Part shown: positions 47,978 through 60,927 of the stretch, piece after piece
How positions within the stretch are numbered: the stretch's first letter is position 1
How the letters are laid out: every line of letters begins with the position of its first letter
NCBI GenBank assembly: GCA_023078555.1
Contig: CM041201.1
Coordinates: 6,827,172 to 6,891,171, forward strand
Direction of reading: 5' to 3'
Length of the DNA: 64,000 nucleotides
Source of the DNA: Ulva prolifera
Taxonomy: Eukaryota; Chlorophyta; Ulvophyceae; Ulvales; Ulvaceae
Notes under the pieces: generated by a model
The model's database searches: none
What the model was told of the DNA's origin: nothing
The model's input: only the letters and a program-made list of their open reading frames with translations
Position numbers and translations under genes: made by a program

Positions 47978-48361
47978 CTGTAAGGTTGGGTCATGCAATT
48001 TGTTAGCCGGGTACTTGTGTAGTCAGCAGCATTGACAGCTAGAATGGAGCACTTGAATCCACTGGTGCTAATAATTGAACCGAACCCTTCTAAAACTGAT
48101 GCACTCCTTGTATTAAACATCTGTGCAGCATACACTGCGTTGAGAACTACCGGTTACACGCAACCGATGCCATCACCGACAAACCTGTAGTGCCCTTTCC
48201 AGTCCACGTCGGTGAAACCTATATTGCACGGGCACAATAGACCCGGGCAACAACTGTCCTTGAAACACGTCAACAGCTGATTCCCTCAAAGTCAACTCTG
48301 AAGTACACAGTCGCACATGCCATCTATAGTCTGCAAGCAGTAGATGTGCACATGCCATGCA
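47978..48361. other. convergent 3' region OST48 / BTA1
   Basis: About 380 bases between two convergent stop codons; only 3' untranslated sequence is expected. No repeat or coding signal. Confidence 0.45.
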
Positions 48362-51344
48362 TCAATCCCTGGTACGCGTGGCGACGTAGAACGATGAGTA
48401 CATGTTCACACGGTCCATGTATCCATCGGTGGCTACTTGCAGACGCTTGACATCAAAGCCCGAAGCACGAATGAACTCGGCGTAGGGGGGGCGGTTACTG
48501 GCACTGCGCCAGATGACTTTCCCGCCTGTTAAAACTTGAGCTTGCAACGTGCGAGCCACCTCGATGGCTGCAGCATCATCTAGCCAGTCCACATGGTCCA
48601 TCAGAATCACCTTGGTGTACTTGCGTGCACGCAAGGCATCAAGGAAGGTCCCAGTGGCTACTTCCAGCTTCTTTGTGCCGCCTGACTGCAGCATTGAAAA
48701 GGAGTCTGGCCTCAAGTACGTCGGGCAGTTCTCGCGGGTGAACTTTCCCATGAGGCAATTGTAGTAGAAATAATTGTCCTTCCGCAGGTGTGAGTTCTGC
48801 GCAACTCCGTCAAATGTGCGTGCAATGTAAGACCCGATGTGAACCTTGTCCTTCTGGATCAGCTCAAACTGCTTTGCTGGCACCCCGCCGCCATACCAGA
48901 GGACAGCCTTGTTCAAGAAGATCAGCGAGGCCACCCAGATGAACATCTCAACCAAGAAACCAGACCCGCTCTTCAAAAACCGCACTAGCCAGAACTGATT
49001 CCACAGGCGGCGTTGCGTTTCCAGGTCGGCAGCATTGCAGATTGCATTTTTGGTGGCCATCATGCCAGTGAACATGCACAGGTAATGCACCATGTGGCAC
49101 AGCTTGCCCATCCCACCCTGATAGTAGAGGCCTACTGAGAAGTAATGGTGCCTGCACATTCTCAAGTTTCGAGAGGTCTCCAATTTTCACCAGGAAAACC
49201 ATATGGTAACCTCTTCACTGAAACACACGATATTGGGTCTTAAAATTCTGAACATGCACGGTACATGGAGCCTAGTACCTCTTGTCCCAGAATTGGTAGG
49301 TCTTCTCTGTCATGAATGGCCCAAGCTTAGTGAGGAACAGATGCTTGAAATTGGGATGCTTGCCCTCACCAAACAACTGCCATACATCCTCATAGTCCAG
49401 GTGTTCGATTGCAAGCTTTTTGAGCTCAAGAAGGGCTGATTGCGCAGGGTTGCAGTCAACAGAGACCACGAGCTTGGCGCCATGGACCACCTGTATGGGG
49501 TAAGGTTCAGCACACTACTGTCTTGCAATGACTGGAATATTCTTTGTCGCCTTTTTCATGACATGTACAACCTGTAATCCCCACTGCTTGATCTCAAGGC
49601 ATGCCACATACAGTATGCCGCTGAGACTGGGTATTCTGCATGGTTTCAGGAGGAACAACATATCTGCAGATTTGATCGCTGCATACGTCACAAATAACTG
49701 AGATCCCCGGGGTCAAGGAGCTCTGGCAATCCGCCGCAGCACAGAAGTGCAGAAGCAAGCATTCATGCAGTTTGTGAAGGGCCTTTATCGCACCAGATTC
49801 AAAGAATTGCACCCGCCTGACGTCAGGGTCAGGCAAACATCTTTTTCGTTTATGTGCATGACCTTCATGTCAGGGGCGGGGTCCTCCCAAGACTGCGAGT
49901 ACAGAAATGTGGGTGGAAACAGGGCTGGCGCCTCTGCCTTGGCCTCATGTGTCACAATACCTCCAGTCGGTTTTCGACCCACCCAAACATAGTAAGGGGC
50001 TCGCAAGTACGGCACGTATGGAATAGAGCCTTGTGAATTGATTTCCCACACACGCTCCAGCTTATGTTCCAAGTAGGTTCGACGCTCTGGACCAAGGTCA
50101 ATTCCGTCGATGTCAAAGATGGACCTACAAAGTCAAGACGTGAAATGCAGTGACACATGCATCGAGCATGAGTACCACGACAAATGATGCACACCTCCAG
50201 AAGAAACGCCGTCCCCATGACATTTGCCGCAGAGGAAGATCCCACTTTCCAGACACAAAGAAGTCGGCAACTCCAACAAGGCCCTCGTCTGCCAGGTAAG
50301 TCATGGCTTTATCAACTGTGTCATTGAAGGGTGGAATCACTGCAGCAATACAGCAGCATGTCAAGATCGGACATGAAATGGTGACACCGTGGTTGAAACA
50401 CCAACGCTTTCCTGCGCTTGGTTCGTGCAAGATCGCCCCAGACAACTCTCCGACGAGACCATACTGTTGACTGGTAAGCACAAACTGGCTCGCACGGATT
50501 TCGCGCCTCGGACCCCATTTGTAACCACGTTTGCAATATAGCTGGGCAACGTAGCTAAAGGTCGATATGGCCGTGTCACGCTGGCTCACAATCTGCAGTC
50601 TTGGGACGAAGACCTCTTCCGCCAGCGGGCACAGGTCGACCGGGCAGAGCCGAAACCACAACGACAAGCACACATACTGTTTCAACAGACAGCCACCAGA
50701 TGACTGCAGCAAGCACTCTGGTTATATGTAGTAAAGCATACTTGACAGCGAGTAGGAATACGTGATGACATCGGCTGGTAGATGTAGCTTGTCGGGCGAG
50801 AAGGTGCAGGCGTCTCCCTCTACCACATGCACGTTTTTGAAATGAGGACTCGACAATTTCTTCCTTGCGACTTCGCAAAGGGACTTGCACAGGTCGACAA
50901 CGTAGATGGCTCTGAAGCGGCTGAGGTCTGTATACTCGGCCATCATGAGCACGTTCTCCTGCACCAGACATGTCGTGAGACACCAAATGTTAAGTGACAA
51001 CATGGTAATGATTCAATGATCACGCACTCCTGTGCCTCCTCCCAGGTCGACCCAAACGTTGTCAGTGGGCTTCGGTAAGCGTGCGGCAACTGCGGCCAGC
51101 ATTGGTCGTCGTCCCCATAAGAAACGATCTCGGAATTTGTCATCTGCAAAGGATGTCTGGACTCAGAATGTCACGACTTGCGCAGTCAGACGAGGTGGCA
51201 TGGGCAAAAACGATGCGTACACTCTTCTGCTTGCGGCTTGTAGAAGTTGTCCAGACGCTCTGCGTGAGTGTCTCCACCACCCTTGGCAAACCACATAGAC
51301 TTCAAGCAGGTCACATCCTCTTTTAGTCGCTTCGCTACATTCAT
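48362..51344 (-). CDS. BTA1: betaine-lipid (DGTS) synthase BTA1
   Basis: Bifunctional enzyme making diacylglyceryl-trimethylhomoserine: a BtaA-type domain moves the 3-amino-3-carboxypropyl group of SAM to diacylglycerol and a BtaB-type domain adds three N-methyls. Acts at the ER; replaces phosphatidylcholine in many algae. Seven exons join exactly: 51344-51221, 51143-51028, 50958-50742, 50339-50195, 50124-49794, 49490-49279, 49151-48362 (644 residues). The N-terminal methyltransferase has VDLGGGTG (73-80), VVDLCKSLCEVA, VEGDACTF and SYSLSMIPPF. The BtaA part has SWEDPAPDM, LTLTSGGCNSLNL, VSVDCNPAQ, GLYYQGGMGK, YFYYNCLMG and ILMDHVDWLDD. The domain order matches my recollection of Chlamydomonas BTA1. 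It is divergent from an ORP gene. Confidence 0.97.
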
Positions 51345-51978
51345 CGTTGCTGCTGTAGATGCGTTGTGTGACAATATGCCCACAAGCAACCGCAACTCTG
51401 CGAATATATGGAAGGCGTATGCACGAGATGAAGTGCTGATTTATATTTTGCGTATTCGCATGACCAGCGATCAATGTTCAACCATTGGGCTGTCCATCTC
51501 GCCACCCGGAACCCATTGACCATGCAAGTTCGGGACGCCGCCCGTGACGCACTCAGGTGACATCATGCAGCAACACAAGTCTGGAAAAACGGAACATCAG
51601 TTCTGTCCCCGTGGCAACTAGTCTGGCCCCAAGCCAATGTCTTGTGACCTTTGCCTGTCCATCGCGGAATGCCCGGCTACCTCAGATCCACCATAGGCCG
51701 TGATTTTTGTGTCCCTGGCGCAAGATGTGGTTCGAGGTGCCGCATAGGATCTTACATCGGGACAACAGGATGTGCCGGCGTAGGTTACGAACAAATTGAA
51801 CTGACGTCACAGCGCATCGAGGCTTTTGGCCTGCAGTTTTGGACGTATGTGCAGTGTAACCGCTGCATGGCTGTGACGACAAATAGGCCCACTTGCAGAC
51901 GTCAAGTATACTCAGGCAAACGTATTATTGCATAGTGATCTCTGCTTTGATACCATTCCTGCTGTCTGAAGAGCCCTG
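51345..51978. promoter_or_regulatory. divergent region BTA1 / ORP
   Basis: About 630 bases between the start codons of a betaine-lipid synthase and a lipid-transfer protein. In algae DGTS synthesis often responds to phosphate; I see no certain phosphate-response element here. Confidence 0.4.
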
Positions 51979-54900
51979 ATGAGCACGGAATCTCAGAAGG
52001 TATGACCTTGTCCAGTCATTGTGATGAAATCGGACAGGCTTTAAAGGAAAAATGCAAATCAACTCTTGAATGGCAGCTGCTGCAAGACAAGCACGACTCG
52101 TGTATTCCTGTGGCCGTGTTCAGCTCTTCGCGCGATGCCTTTGCGAATGCACGAGCGTTGAGGTGCTGCTCCGCACAAATGCGTCACGTAGTAGCAACCA
52201 TAAAGTATCGTCTGATTAGCCTCGGGGAATCTTCATATGGTCGCGCTTCTCCGTGCGCGATCATGCTACGTCCTGGCAGTGAAGTCGAGCGTTACCTGCA
52301 CAGGTTGTGGCCGGAGTGCTACAAAAGTACGTCAATCTCACAAAAGGCTTCCGTGATAGGCTCTTCGTGCTCAAGGACGAGAAACTAGATTATTACAAGG
52401 TTGGTCCCCCTCAGCCCCTGTGCCAAGTATGTCACTGCTGCTGTCCAGACCCGGTGCAGGCTGTGCTGCTGTCTGACGGACCGACATTTATGCAGCTATC
52501 CGGTAAGCATGCGGTCAATGTGCAACAAGTGTTGGATCACTATGACCCGACTGCGGACATTACGCTGATTGGTGCCAAAATCCTGCTCATTCAGAATGAG
52601 CACGCACGCAAGTATGCTGTCCTCAAGCCTTGCAGCTATCTGCCTGCTGTGTCAACGAAATTTCTGTGAACTATTCCCAGGTTCTGGCACTGGTGTTCGA
52701 GCCGTCAAGTGGGCTGTGCAATGTAGAAGCAATGGTACAACTGGTACTCCCGCTCCTGCGGCAACGTACATACTGAAGGCAGCAGACCTGCGTGAGTCTT
52801 CTACAGAAAGTCGGAAGCTTTACATTCGCTGCCGTGGATCTCCACCTTGCACTGTTCGTACAGAGACCGCGTGCGAATTCTCTGCCTCTCTGCGGTCGTG
52901 TTCCGGTGCTGTGTCTCACCCATGTCACAGATCTCAGCTTTTGAACAATTCTGCAGAGATGATCGCTTGGCATGGATGACAGCTTTGACCCACGCCAGGA
53001 CACCATCACTAGGGCTAGTCCTAGCTGGGGCTGACTCGCTGCCGTTCCACAATGGGGCTCGAACAGATGTTCTCCCGACGAATGGCACTACATCTGAACC
53101 AACTATTGCCGCGCTTGCCAAGACAGCAGCTGAACTGCAGGCGCGATCTGATGCCGTTATAGACGCACCGTCAAGGCGCCTCATTGCAGCCTTGCAGCAA
53201 CAAGTGCGCCAGGTTGCTGTGGCAGTGGAGGATCGTGATTCCCAGATACGGCAACTCCTGGACGAAGGTCGGCAACTCCAAACAGCTCTGGTTGCAGAGA
53301 GTCAACTCTTGGATGGTCTGGATGTATGATTCTCAATCTGTTGTGTCCGAGTGCCATCGCGAATGTGCATGTCGAAGGTGCAGTCACAACACAGCATTGG
53401 CTGCCTGGCATCAGCGGACAAACATGCTGACATGTACTTGAGCACATTGGTATGTCCTCATGAATTCCATGGGCAAACCATATGTATATCAGACATGTTT
53501 GAACCCCTGCGCCTGGGGGGTCGTCCTGCATGCAACGCTTTTGCAATTGCAACTGCACAGTAGTATAACAGTATGTGTGATTACCAGAGCAGAGTGTCTG
53601 CCAGATGGGCGATCTGCTGAATTCCTGCATCCCACAGAACACAGCATGTTTTCTTTCAACGAATTAAATGTTGTCACATTCAAGTGAGACAAGCTTGGCT
53701 TACCTTGTCATTTTGCAATGTGTGCGAAAAGCATACATCATCAGCTGTCGCCCATGCTTGTCGGCGTGAAACTGTTGCTGGCTGGATGGCATACCATTGA
53801 TTCAGTGCTGTGCTCCGTCACACTAGCTCCTGAGGACCGATCTGCTCCCCGAGTTTGGCACCTCTAGTTTGCCGCATGGACTCAGGGTGCCTGCATTGAG
53901 CTTGCAGGGAGCAGATCTAGGCACGGACCGGGCGACTTCATCATCGCAGGATGATGAGGTCGAATTTGATGATGATCAGTCAGTCGCAGATTCAATGCAC
54001 CCATCGCAGACGTATCGTGCGGCTGAGCATGAAGGTGAGTTTTTCTACGATGCCCGTGAGCCCAGCAAGCGGACCTCGGCGCTCGGGGCGGCTGTGCCTT
54101 TTGCAGCAGATGCTACTTCAAGGCCTGTTGCAGCTGCTGCGCTCAAGTCTGCTACAGCTGCCATGCCTAAGGCTGTTACCACGGCTGCACCCAAGCCTGT
54201 TGGAGGTGCTGCACCGCAAATTGCTGCAGCTCCTCCTCCAGCGCCGTCCGACGATGAAGCTGCAAAATTGTCTAAAAATTGGCTCCAAGAACAGCCCCAG
54301 GTCGAGAGGCGTTTGAAGCTTCCAGAACCCAAAGAGAAGCAGAAGTCAGTATCACTCTGGAGTGTTATCAAGGAGTGCATCGGTAAAGACTTGACACGAA
54401 TCTGCTTGCCTGTGTACTTCAATGAACCGCTATCGGCACTGCAGCGAATCGGTGAAGAGTTTGAGTACTCGTACATTCTGGACCGCGCCGCTGCTTGTGC
54501 AAAGGGGTCCCAAGATCGCCTAATGTGGATCGCAGTGTTTGCCATGTCTGGGTGCGGTCCTGGAGGCGCTGCCCTAAACAAGGTCACTGTACATCTGCCT
54601 GTGGTGTTTATATGCTCTGCTGGTGTTTGATTCGCCTCATCTTTTGCACTCAATGAGACACTCATGCCTGTACTTTGGGCCATCGAATGCAGTCATAGCA
54701 CCTGGCATCGGCCATACATATTCATGGCCATGTATGGGTCTGGCACCATATTCATTGTCTTATCATGCCGTTTTGAGGTCTGCAGCTGTCTTGTTCTCGT
54801 GCCCTCTCAGCGCTCATGTGTGCGCGTGGTCACAGGTACGCAGCCACCAATGGGAGGACGTGCAAGCCGTTCAACCCCCTGCTTGGTGAAACTTTTGAGT

Positions 54901-56181
54901 ACGTGGACACCCAGCGCAAGTTCCGGTTTCTTGCGGAAAAAGTTGTGCACCACCCTACCGTGCTCGCTGCACATGTTGAGGGGATGGGGTGGACCGCTGA
55001 CGCAGATCTGGAGGTTAAGAGCAAGTTCTGGGGACGCTGTATAGAGCTGAAACCTGTGGCGTATATCCAGGTCCGTGTCAATGCACTGAAGAAGACCAGT
55101 GGCAATCGCCTGCACTCCCTGTCCGCGATCTCGACCCTGTTGGCACCAGCATTCCCGTCAGCACTGGTCCTCATGCTTAAGCACTTTCCCAGCCACCTTG
55201 CCATGTCTAACCCCCGCTGACGTGCTTCACTGAAATATGCAGCTGAGCTTCGATGACGGTGAGATTGTAACATGGAATAAGGTGACCAGTACCATCAACA
55301 ATCTCATCATCGGCAAGATATACCTGGAGCACAGTGGCACGATGCGCACACAGTCCAATTTGCACAAGAAGGAGATGTCTTTCAAGTTCAAGGATAGCGG
55401 TTCAATGTTTGGTGGTAGCAAGCATCTTGTGTCTGGCGCGATGTATGAGGGCAAGAAGGAGATTCCTGGGTACAGGTGTGCTTGCCAGGGCAAGTAACAT
55501 GTATCTGTTGACCAGCAGTGTCCACGCCTGCAACAAAGTCATGAGAGCAATGATGCAGGATGAGCGGTGTGTGGAGCGAGAGCATTGTGAATGACTCAAC
55601 CTCAGAAAAGCTGTGGCAGGCATCACCACCCGCTCCCGATCCGACGCGATACAACTTGACACAGTTTTCTATACAACTCAATGAAGTGACGGTGGGCTTG
55701 AAAGAGGCCCTCCCACCGACTGACTGCCGTCTGCGGCCAGACCAGGCAGCTCTGGAACATGGATTGTTTGACAAGGTCCGTTGCTGGATGACAAAATTTG
55801 TATGTCTATGTACTGATTCTTGCAAAGATGCATGGTGTGGTGCATCTTCACAGCATGATGTGCCATCCTTGGTCTATGGGTGTGGTGCATAGGCCACAGA
55901 GGCCTTGTTCTCATACTTGCAGCGTCATGGAGTGCGGTGCATTGATCCTTCTGTTGTAATCAGATCTACATGTTCAGGCAAATGCTGAAAAGCAAAGGCT
56001 AGAACAGAAGCAGCGAAAGGCACGGAAGGAGGCTGAGGAGGGGGTGCCCATCCAGTCAAGATGGTTTCAGCCAATCCCTGGCGCCGTCCGTGGCGATGAG
56101 CTTGCTTACAAGTATACAGGAGGGTACTGGGAGCAGCGAAAGGCAGGCCAGTTCACTGACTGTCGGGACATCTTCGGATAG
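51979..56181 (+). CDS. oxysterol-binding protein-related protein (ORP), PH + ORD
   Basis: Lipid-transfer protein of membrane contact sites. Exon 1 (51979-51999, MSTESQK) and exon 2 (52304-52399) join in phase to start a PH domain: [32 protein letters not shown]. The PH end lies in the exon from about 52958 ([13 protein letters not shown]), followed by coiled coil ([17 protein letters not shown]) and an Ala/Pro-rich linker (about 54100-54260). The lipid-binding ORD starts [20 protein letters not shown] and continues with [13 protein letters not shown] (about 54850), [11 protein letters not shown] and the end [20 protein letters not shown]. The ORP signature EQVSHHPP reads EKVVHHPT: the two His that bind PI4P are kept, three other positions differ. 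PH middle exons and several junctions are approximate. Confidence 0.9.
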
Positions 56182-56341
56182 GGTGCACGGGGGATAGCAG
56201 GCTACTCGGAAGCATGCAAAGCTCCGGTTTGCCCACACCATGGAGTCTCGTTCTGCCATACATGGTGCAGACGGTCCATGCGAATATACGTGATTCGCAA
56301 TTTGTTATGGTGTAAACAAAAACGAGTATCGAAAGCTGCCG
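56182..56341. other. convergent 3' region ORP / Mut-7
   Basis: 160 bases between convergent stop codons; no feature seen. Confidence 0.4.
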
Positions 56342-59300
56342 TTATGCCTTACAATTCAAAGTTTTCAAGCGTGCAGAAAGATGCTGCATTGCACTCTCAT
56401 ACTGAGTCCCTTGCCAGAACACTTTCTTGCAGCTGCTGCAGACCCAAAACTTGTCGTGTGCACGGCGAACTCCCGCAGGAACACTACATTGATCAGGAAG
56501 CTCCTCAGCTCGGAATGTACGGCCCAACAAATCGCCTGCATGCGTCGCCTCACGTCACATCCGGATGCATGCTTCATGCACGGTCACCTGTTGGCAGAAA
56601 TACGAGTAGACGCACCTGCACAATCGTTGCATCGTGACATAATACTTGACGTATCGAGGTTTATGTCAAAAGCTTCAACTACCTCGGCTAGCTGTTCTTT
56701 CTTGTTTGTGGCCTTCACGAGGTAGACATGCTGGCTATTGCTGGCGCGTGGTACAATGCGGTCTCCTGTCAGGATGACTCTCTGTTCCGTTAGACCCAAC
56801 GCCAGCATGCTCCTGAACAGGTTGTTACATGTGCAGTAGAGTTCTATTCATGTGTGTTCTTCATGTGATGGACCCCTTCATGACCATTCACCATATGGAA
56901 ACAACCTGCCCGTCTCCCTCACGGCTATACAGTCGCCCGCATCATCAAGGCAAGTCAGAAGATGTGTGTCCTTCGCAAGCAGAACTGGGCAGATCCATGT
57001 GGGTCCCACGTACCGGATGCCAAGAGCTCGTTGGTTCTTCTTCAGCTGCGGGGAGGAGGTCGTGTCGATTCCAAACAAGCGCATTTGCCGCGCCAGGCCC
57101 TCCAGCATCACATCACACAAAAACACCTTGTCCTGTTTTGGTCCATGCACCCATGGAATGTACGCTGGTAGTGCACCTGGGCCCTGGCTTCGCTGCAGAG
57201 CAACCAGCACTCAATCTGAGCTCTCAGAACATGGTGAAGCACTCTATGTTCATGATGAGGTAGCACAGCAGGAGTCGTATGTATGGCCTGAGCAAGAATA
57301 CACAGAAGGCTTGGCCTGTACGTCACAGAGCTGGCTGGGCTACAAGACTGTGGAACGGTGTGCTTGTTGAAGTCAGCACTGGCGCACCTTCGATGACTCG
57401 TTGCCTGCCACATGCGGGAACACCCATGAGAAGCGGCCGTGCTCCTGCTGCATACTATTTCCCCAGTTCACAGCGGCTACCCCCGTAGATACTTCAGCGT
57501 CAGATGCAGCATCAACGCTCTGAAGTGCTGACATGGCCAAAGGGTGGGATGGCAACTCGGCTTTGCCGCGCGGCTCGGCGTTTGCATGCACCTGCACCCA
57601 CACAGCACAGCTAGATCGAGATCGACCTCATGTCACCCTCACGCATAGTTCCCAGTCCATGCAGTACGCGCTGTGCTGCATCCTGTCGCACGCGGCATGC
57701 TCGCAATTACGGTCCCACAAGGCCCCAAGCAGCGCATACAACGACATTTGCATGGTGCATGCAACTAGACGTGCCGTGATAGCGTGCCAAGTCGACAAGC
57801 GGCCCGCCGTGTGACCTCCTTAGCAGCAGATCATGCTACGAAGGAGCATCCATGTCTGCACTGCATGAGCCCACGGCAGCATGCAGACCATGCCAGCTCC
57901 CTGCAAAGCAACCCGCAGGGCCCAACGCAGATTGAGTACAAGAGCTCTGCCAGCAGCAACTTGGTGAGGGCCAGCGGGTGCACCTGCCGCCTAGGAGACG
58001 CCGTGGAGCGGCCCGTGCCCAGGTGCCCTTCTACAGTGGCAGTGCGGCCACGTCGGGTGTTGCCACCACTCTTGCCTGCTGCTTCCCCAAGTGAGGTCCC
58101 TGCACTCAGAGCACCCACGTTGCGTTGCCGGCCACACAGAGATGCGTTCAGGCCAACACACAGGTCCGGCCCACAGCAGGTCGAGCGCATGCACAAGCAC
58201 ACGCCTGAAGCTGCAGATCATCGAGCGCACCAGCAGTGGCTGGCTGCGGGGTGCCACCTTCACCGACTGAGCGGCGGGCGGGCGGCGCATCGGGGGGGCC
58301 GTGGTGGCTGAGGGAGTGGGCGCCATGCGGCAGGCGCACCACCCTGAAGCGCTCCGGTGGCGCCACGGCGGCCAGGGCGTCAAACAGTGCCAGCAGCACG
58401 GCCGCATCGTTGGCTGCGTACAGCATCTGCTCCGGCGACAGTGGCCGCAGGTGCCATGTGCTGCACTGCTGCGACTTGTTCAGCGGCACGCCGAGCACTC
58501 CGGCGACCATGCCTGCACAGGAGCCCCCGCGGCTAGAATTGCATGCATGTCCAACATGCATGAGCGGTACACCTCTTCTGCTCCGGCACGAGAAATTTCG
58601 TGAATACGACACACAATCAAAATTTGTATTGCATCCGGTGTATGCCTTCATGTGCACATATTGTAGCAGGGCCTCTGTGCTGTGGCGGCTGCAGCCGGAC
58701 TGGATTGCAGGTAGCAGTCGAGTGAGGGCAAAAGGCTGTGGAGATGGCGTCAGGGGCAGCCAGGGGGGCGGCCGGCACCAGAGAGTCCATTGCCAGAGAT
58801 GGCGGGCAGAGTAGCCCCGAGGCTCTGCAGGCCTCGGTAGAGCAGCCGCATGTCCACGAGGCTGTTGGCCCTTGCCACGCAGCCGCCGCCCTCTTTGCCG
58901 AGCGCTGCTGCCATGGCCAGGAGATCTGAGATGACGCCAAACCCAATCTTGACCGTGGCCCAGCGGCGCAGCATCGCTTGCAGCAGGTCCTTCAGGAGGT
59001 GCGCATCTAGAGCAATCATGTCCTGCACAGGGCGGGAGGTCTCTTGTGCGGGGCTGGCCGCCGCTGGAGGCAGCCTGGTGAGCAGGAGAGCGCACCAGAA
59101 GGTACACGCTCGTGGCTCCGTCCTCGGCGCGGCATGCGAGTTGGACAAGGGTCGCCTTTGGTTTGGACGATGAGGGCTTCCACCTGCAACAATGCATGAC
59201 CATGAGCCTTGCAGCACAAGCTTGCAGAGCGTTACACACTGCTGGGACTACGGCCTCAAAATAGGGCGTGTGACACCGTCTTGTGGTGATGTGAACCCCG

Positions 59301-59716
59301 TGCACCTGGTGAGCAGCCTGGGTCAGTGCAGTGGGTGAGTACATGTGGGTGACTCGTGGTAGTCATGTAAGAATGGCACAGTCAGGGTACCATGAGAAGC
59401 GCACTCTGCATCGAAGGCGCATAGGCAGCACCCCGCAATTTTGGGCCTGCATGATTATACACATGACTGAATGTTGCCCAGATACACCGACGCTGACACC
59501 AGCAAGCTGACAAGTGCAGAATTCATGCGGCGTCATCCAGGCGCACCAGACATTTAGAAGCCCTGATTCAGTGTCTATGAGGTATACGGGAACGTCCTCG
59601 TGAAGGTGCCAGTAGGCTGAGCTCGTATAACTTTGGAGTGCCCGAGAGTGGTCACATAAGGGCATGGGTCCAGACCTGCCTGCACCGAGGAAACCACTAA
59701 GATCGAACGTACGCAA
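56342..59716 (-). CDS. Mut-7-type exonuclease (3'-5' exo + Mut7-C)
   Basis: Putative ribonuclease combining an RNase D-like 3'-5' exonuclease domain with a C-terminal Mut7-C (PIN-like) domain, as in animal EXD3/Mut-7 and plant relatives. Reading the minus strand: EDVPVYLIDTESGL (about 59610); WKPSSSKPKATLVQLACR (about 59180); IALDAHLLKDLLQAML and KIGFGVISDLLAMAA (about 59020-58910); GVLGVPLNKSQQCSTWHLRP with YAANDAAVLLALFDAL (about 58510-58380), the DEDDy third motif. Then MLEGLARQMRLFGIDT (about 57110), LLAKDTHLLT (about 56970), EQLAEVVEAFDINL with SRCNDC (about 56700), and a C-terminal zinc-ribbon-like FWVCSSCKKVFWQGTQ. Exon edges and the start are not resolved. The gene is markedly GC-rich between 57.8 and 59.3 kb. 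Confidence 0.8.
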
Positions 59717-60927
59717 ATAGTGCCTGTCAACTTCTCATCCGCATGGAGGGCCCGCTTCCGCTCATCCTTTTGCTCCCTTGTCTCCTGCTCTCCCCGGCAG
59801 CATGCGCAGAAGGGCGAGCTCCGTTCACCCTATTAGAAAACAGCACTCGTTGACTCCACGAAGGCCAAATATATATCTCAAATGCATCAAGGTGACACTG
59901 TTGAGTGCTGTACTGTCACATCATGCATGTACAGCTTGTGGCCCCATTTGCCAGCGTATGCTATCGTCCACTGAGGGAGCGGTACGTGTTGTCGTATCCA
60001 CTGAAGGATAGCGTACGTTCAGCGCGCATTCCTGGATTCGCTGTGGGTTGATGCTTGACCAGCCGCATCGCAGAAGCATCGTACCTCGGCTGACAGCACT
60101 GCAGATGATTGTGATCGTTTCCAGCAACCGGGCTGGCCTTGCCCCGGCGGGTGCAACACATTAGTCTGTGAGTCATAGCCGTGGACCTAGTGAGGTGTCC
60201 TTTACAAGTTCGAACCAGCGGTGCATGAACCCGAATCAGTACTGGAGACGAAACGCTGATGTTCTCGGGTTCTCCACAACCCAGCGTCCCGGAGAATACC
60301 CCGTCTATGCATCGCTCAAGTTGCTGAAAAGGAAAAAGTTGTTTGCAGCCATACACACAAGTGGCCCTCACGCGGGCCACCTTGTTTGGAGATCAACCTG
60401 TCTGACCGGTGAGCACTGTGTCTGCTGAATGGGTGCTGCTCCACTCACCGTGGTGTTCGTCAGTGCTACGAAGGGCTTCACATAACGCCTTGCACATCAT
60501 CGGATCGGTTGATGAATATTGCTCAATTGACAATATTGGGTCGTGTGTTGCAAGGGATTTGCATGGCAACATGCAAGGTACACAAAGGTACACAGCTCAT
60601 GTCCAGCTAGGTTGGCACTCCAGTAAACCGCGATTGGATCTGGTCAAGCGCCAGTGACATATTGCTGCAGAGTAGAACACTCGCAATTTCATCCAGTGTG
60701 TGGGGCCCAAAGCATCTCGGTCCGATTCCACCTGCCACCACTGGTTCAACCCTGCTTTCGCAATGGAAAACACGGGCAGCAGAATGGCTTGCCTTGGAAA
60801 TGTGCCTGTGGCCTGCACAGGCACATTGATGGACAAGCTGATGCCAGCACCGAGCTCACAGAAATGACTAACGACACCAGCAAGTATGGGACACCAGACA
60901 CAACGATGACGCCGTGCTCATCACCAT
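59717..60927. other. intergenic, no supported gene
   Basis: About 1.2 kb between two minus-strand genes. A minus-strand frame at 60836-60660 (PRQAILLPVFSIAKAGLNQW) looks protein-like but lacks a family or splice partner. Plus-strand 60168-60428 is open but unremarkable. Confidence 0.35.

Noticed and set aside
58236..58814. Long plus-strand frames in the 58-59 kb region
   Set aside because: High GC lengthens open frames on both strands; the minus strand holds the exonuclease motifs.
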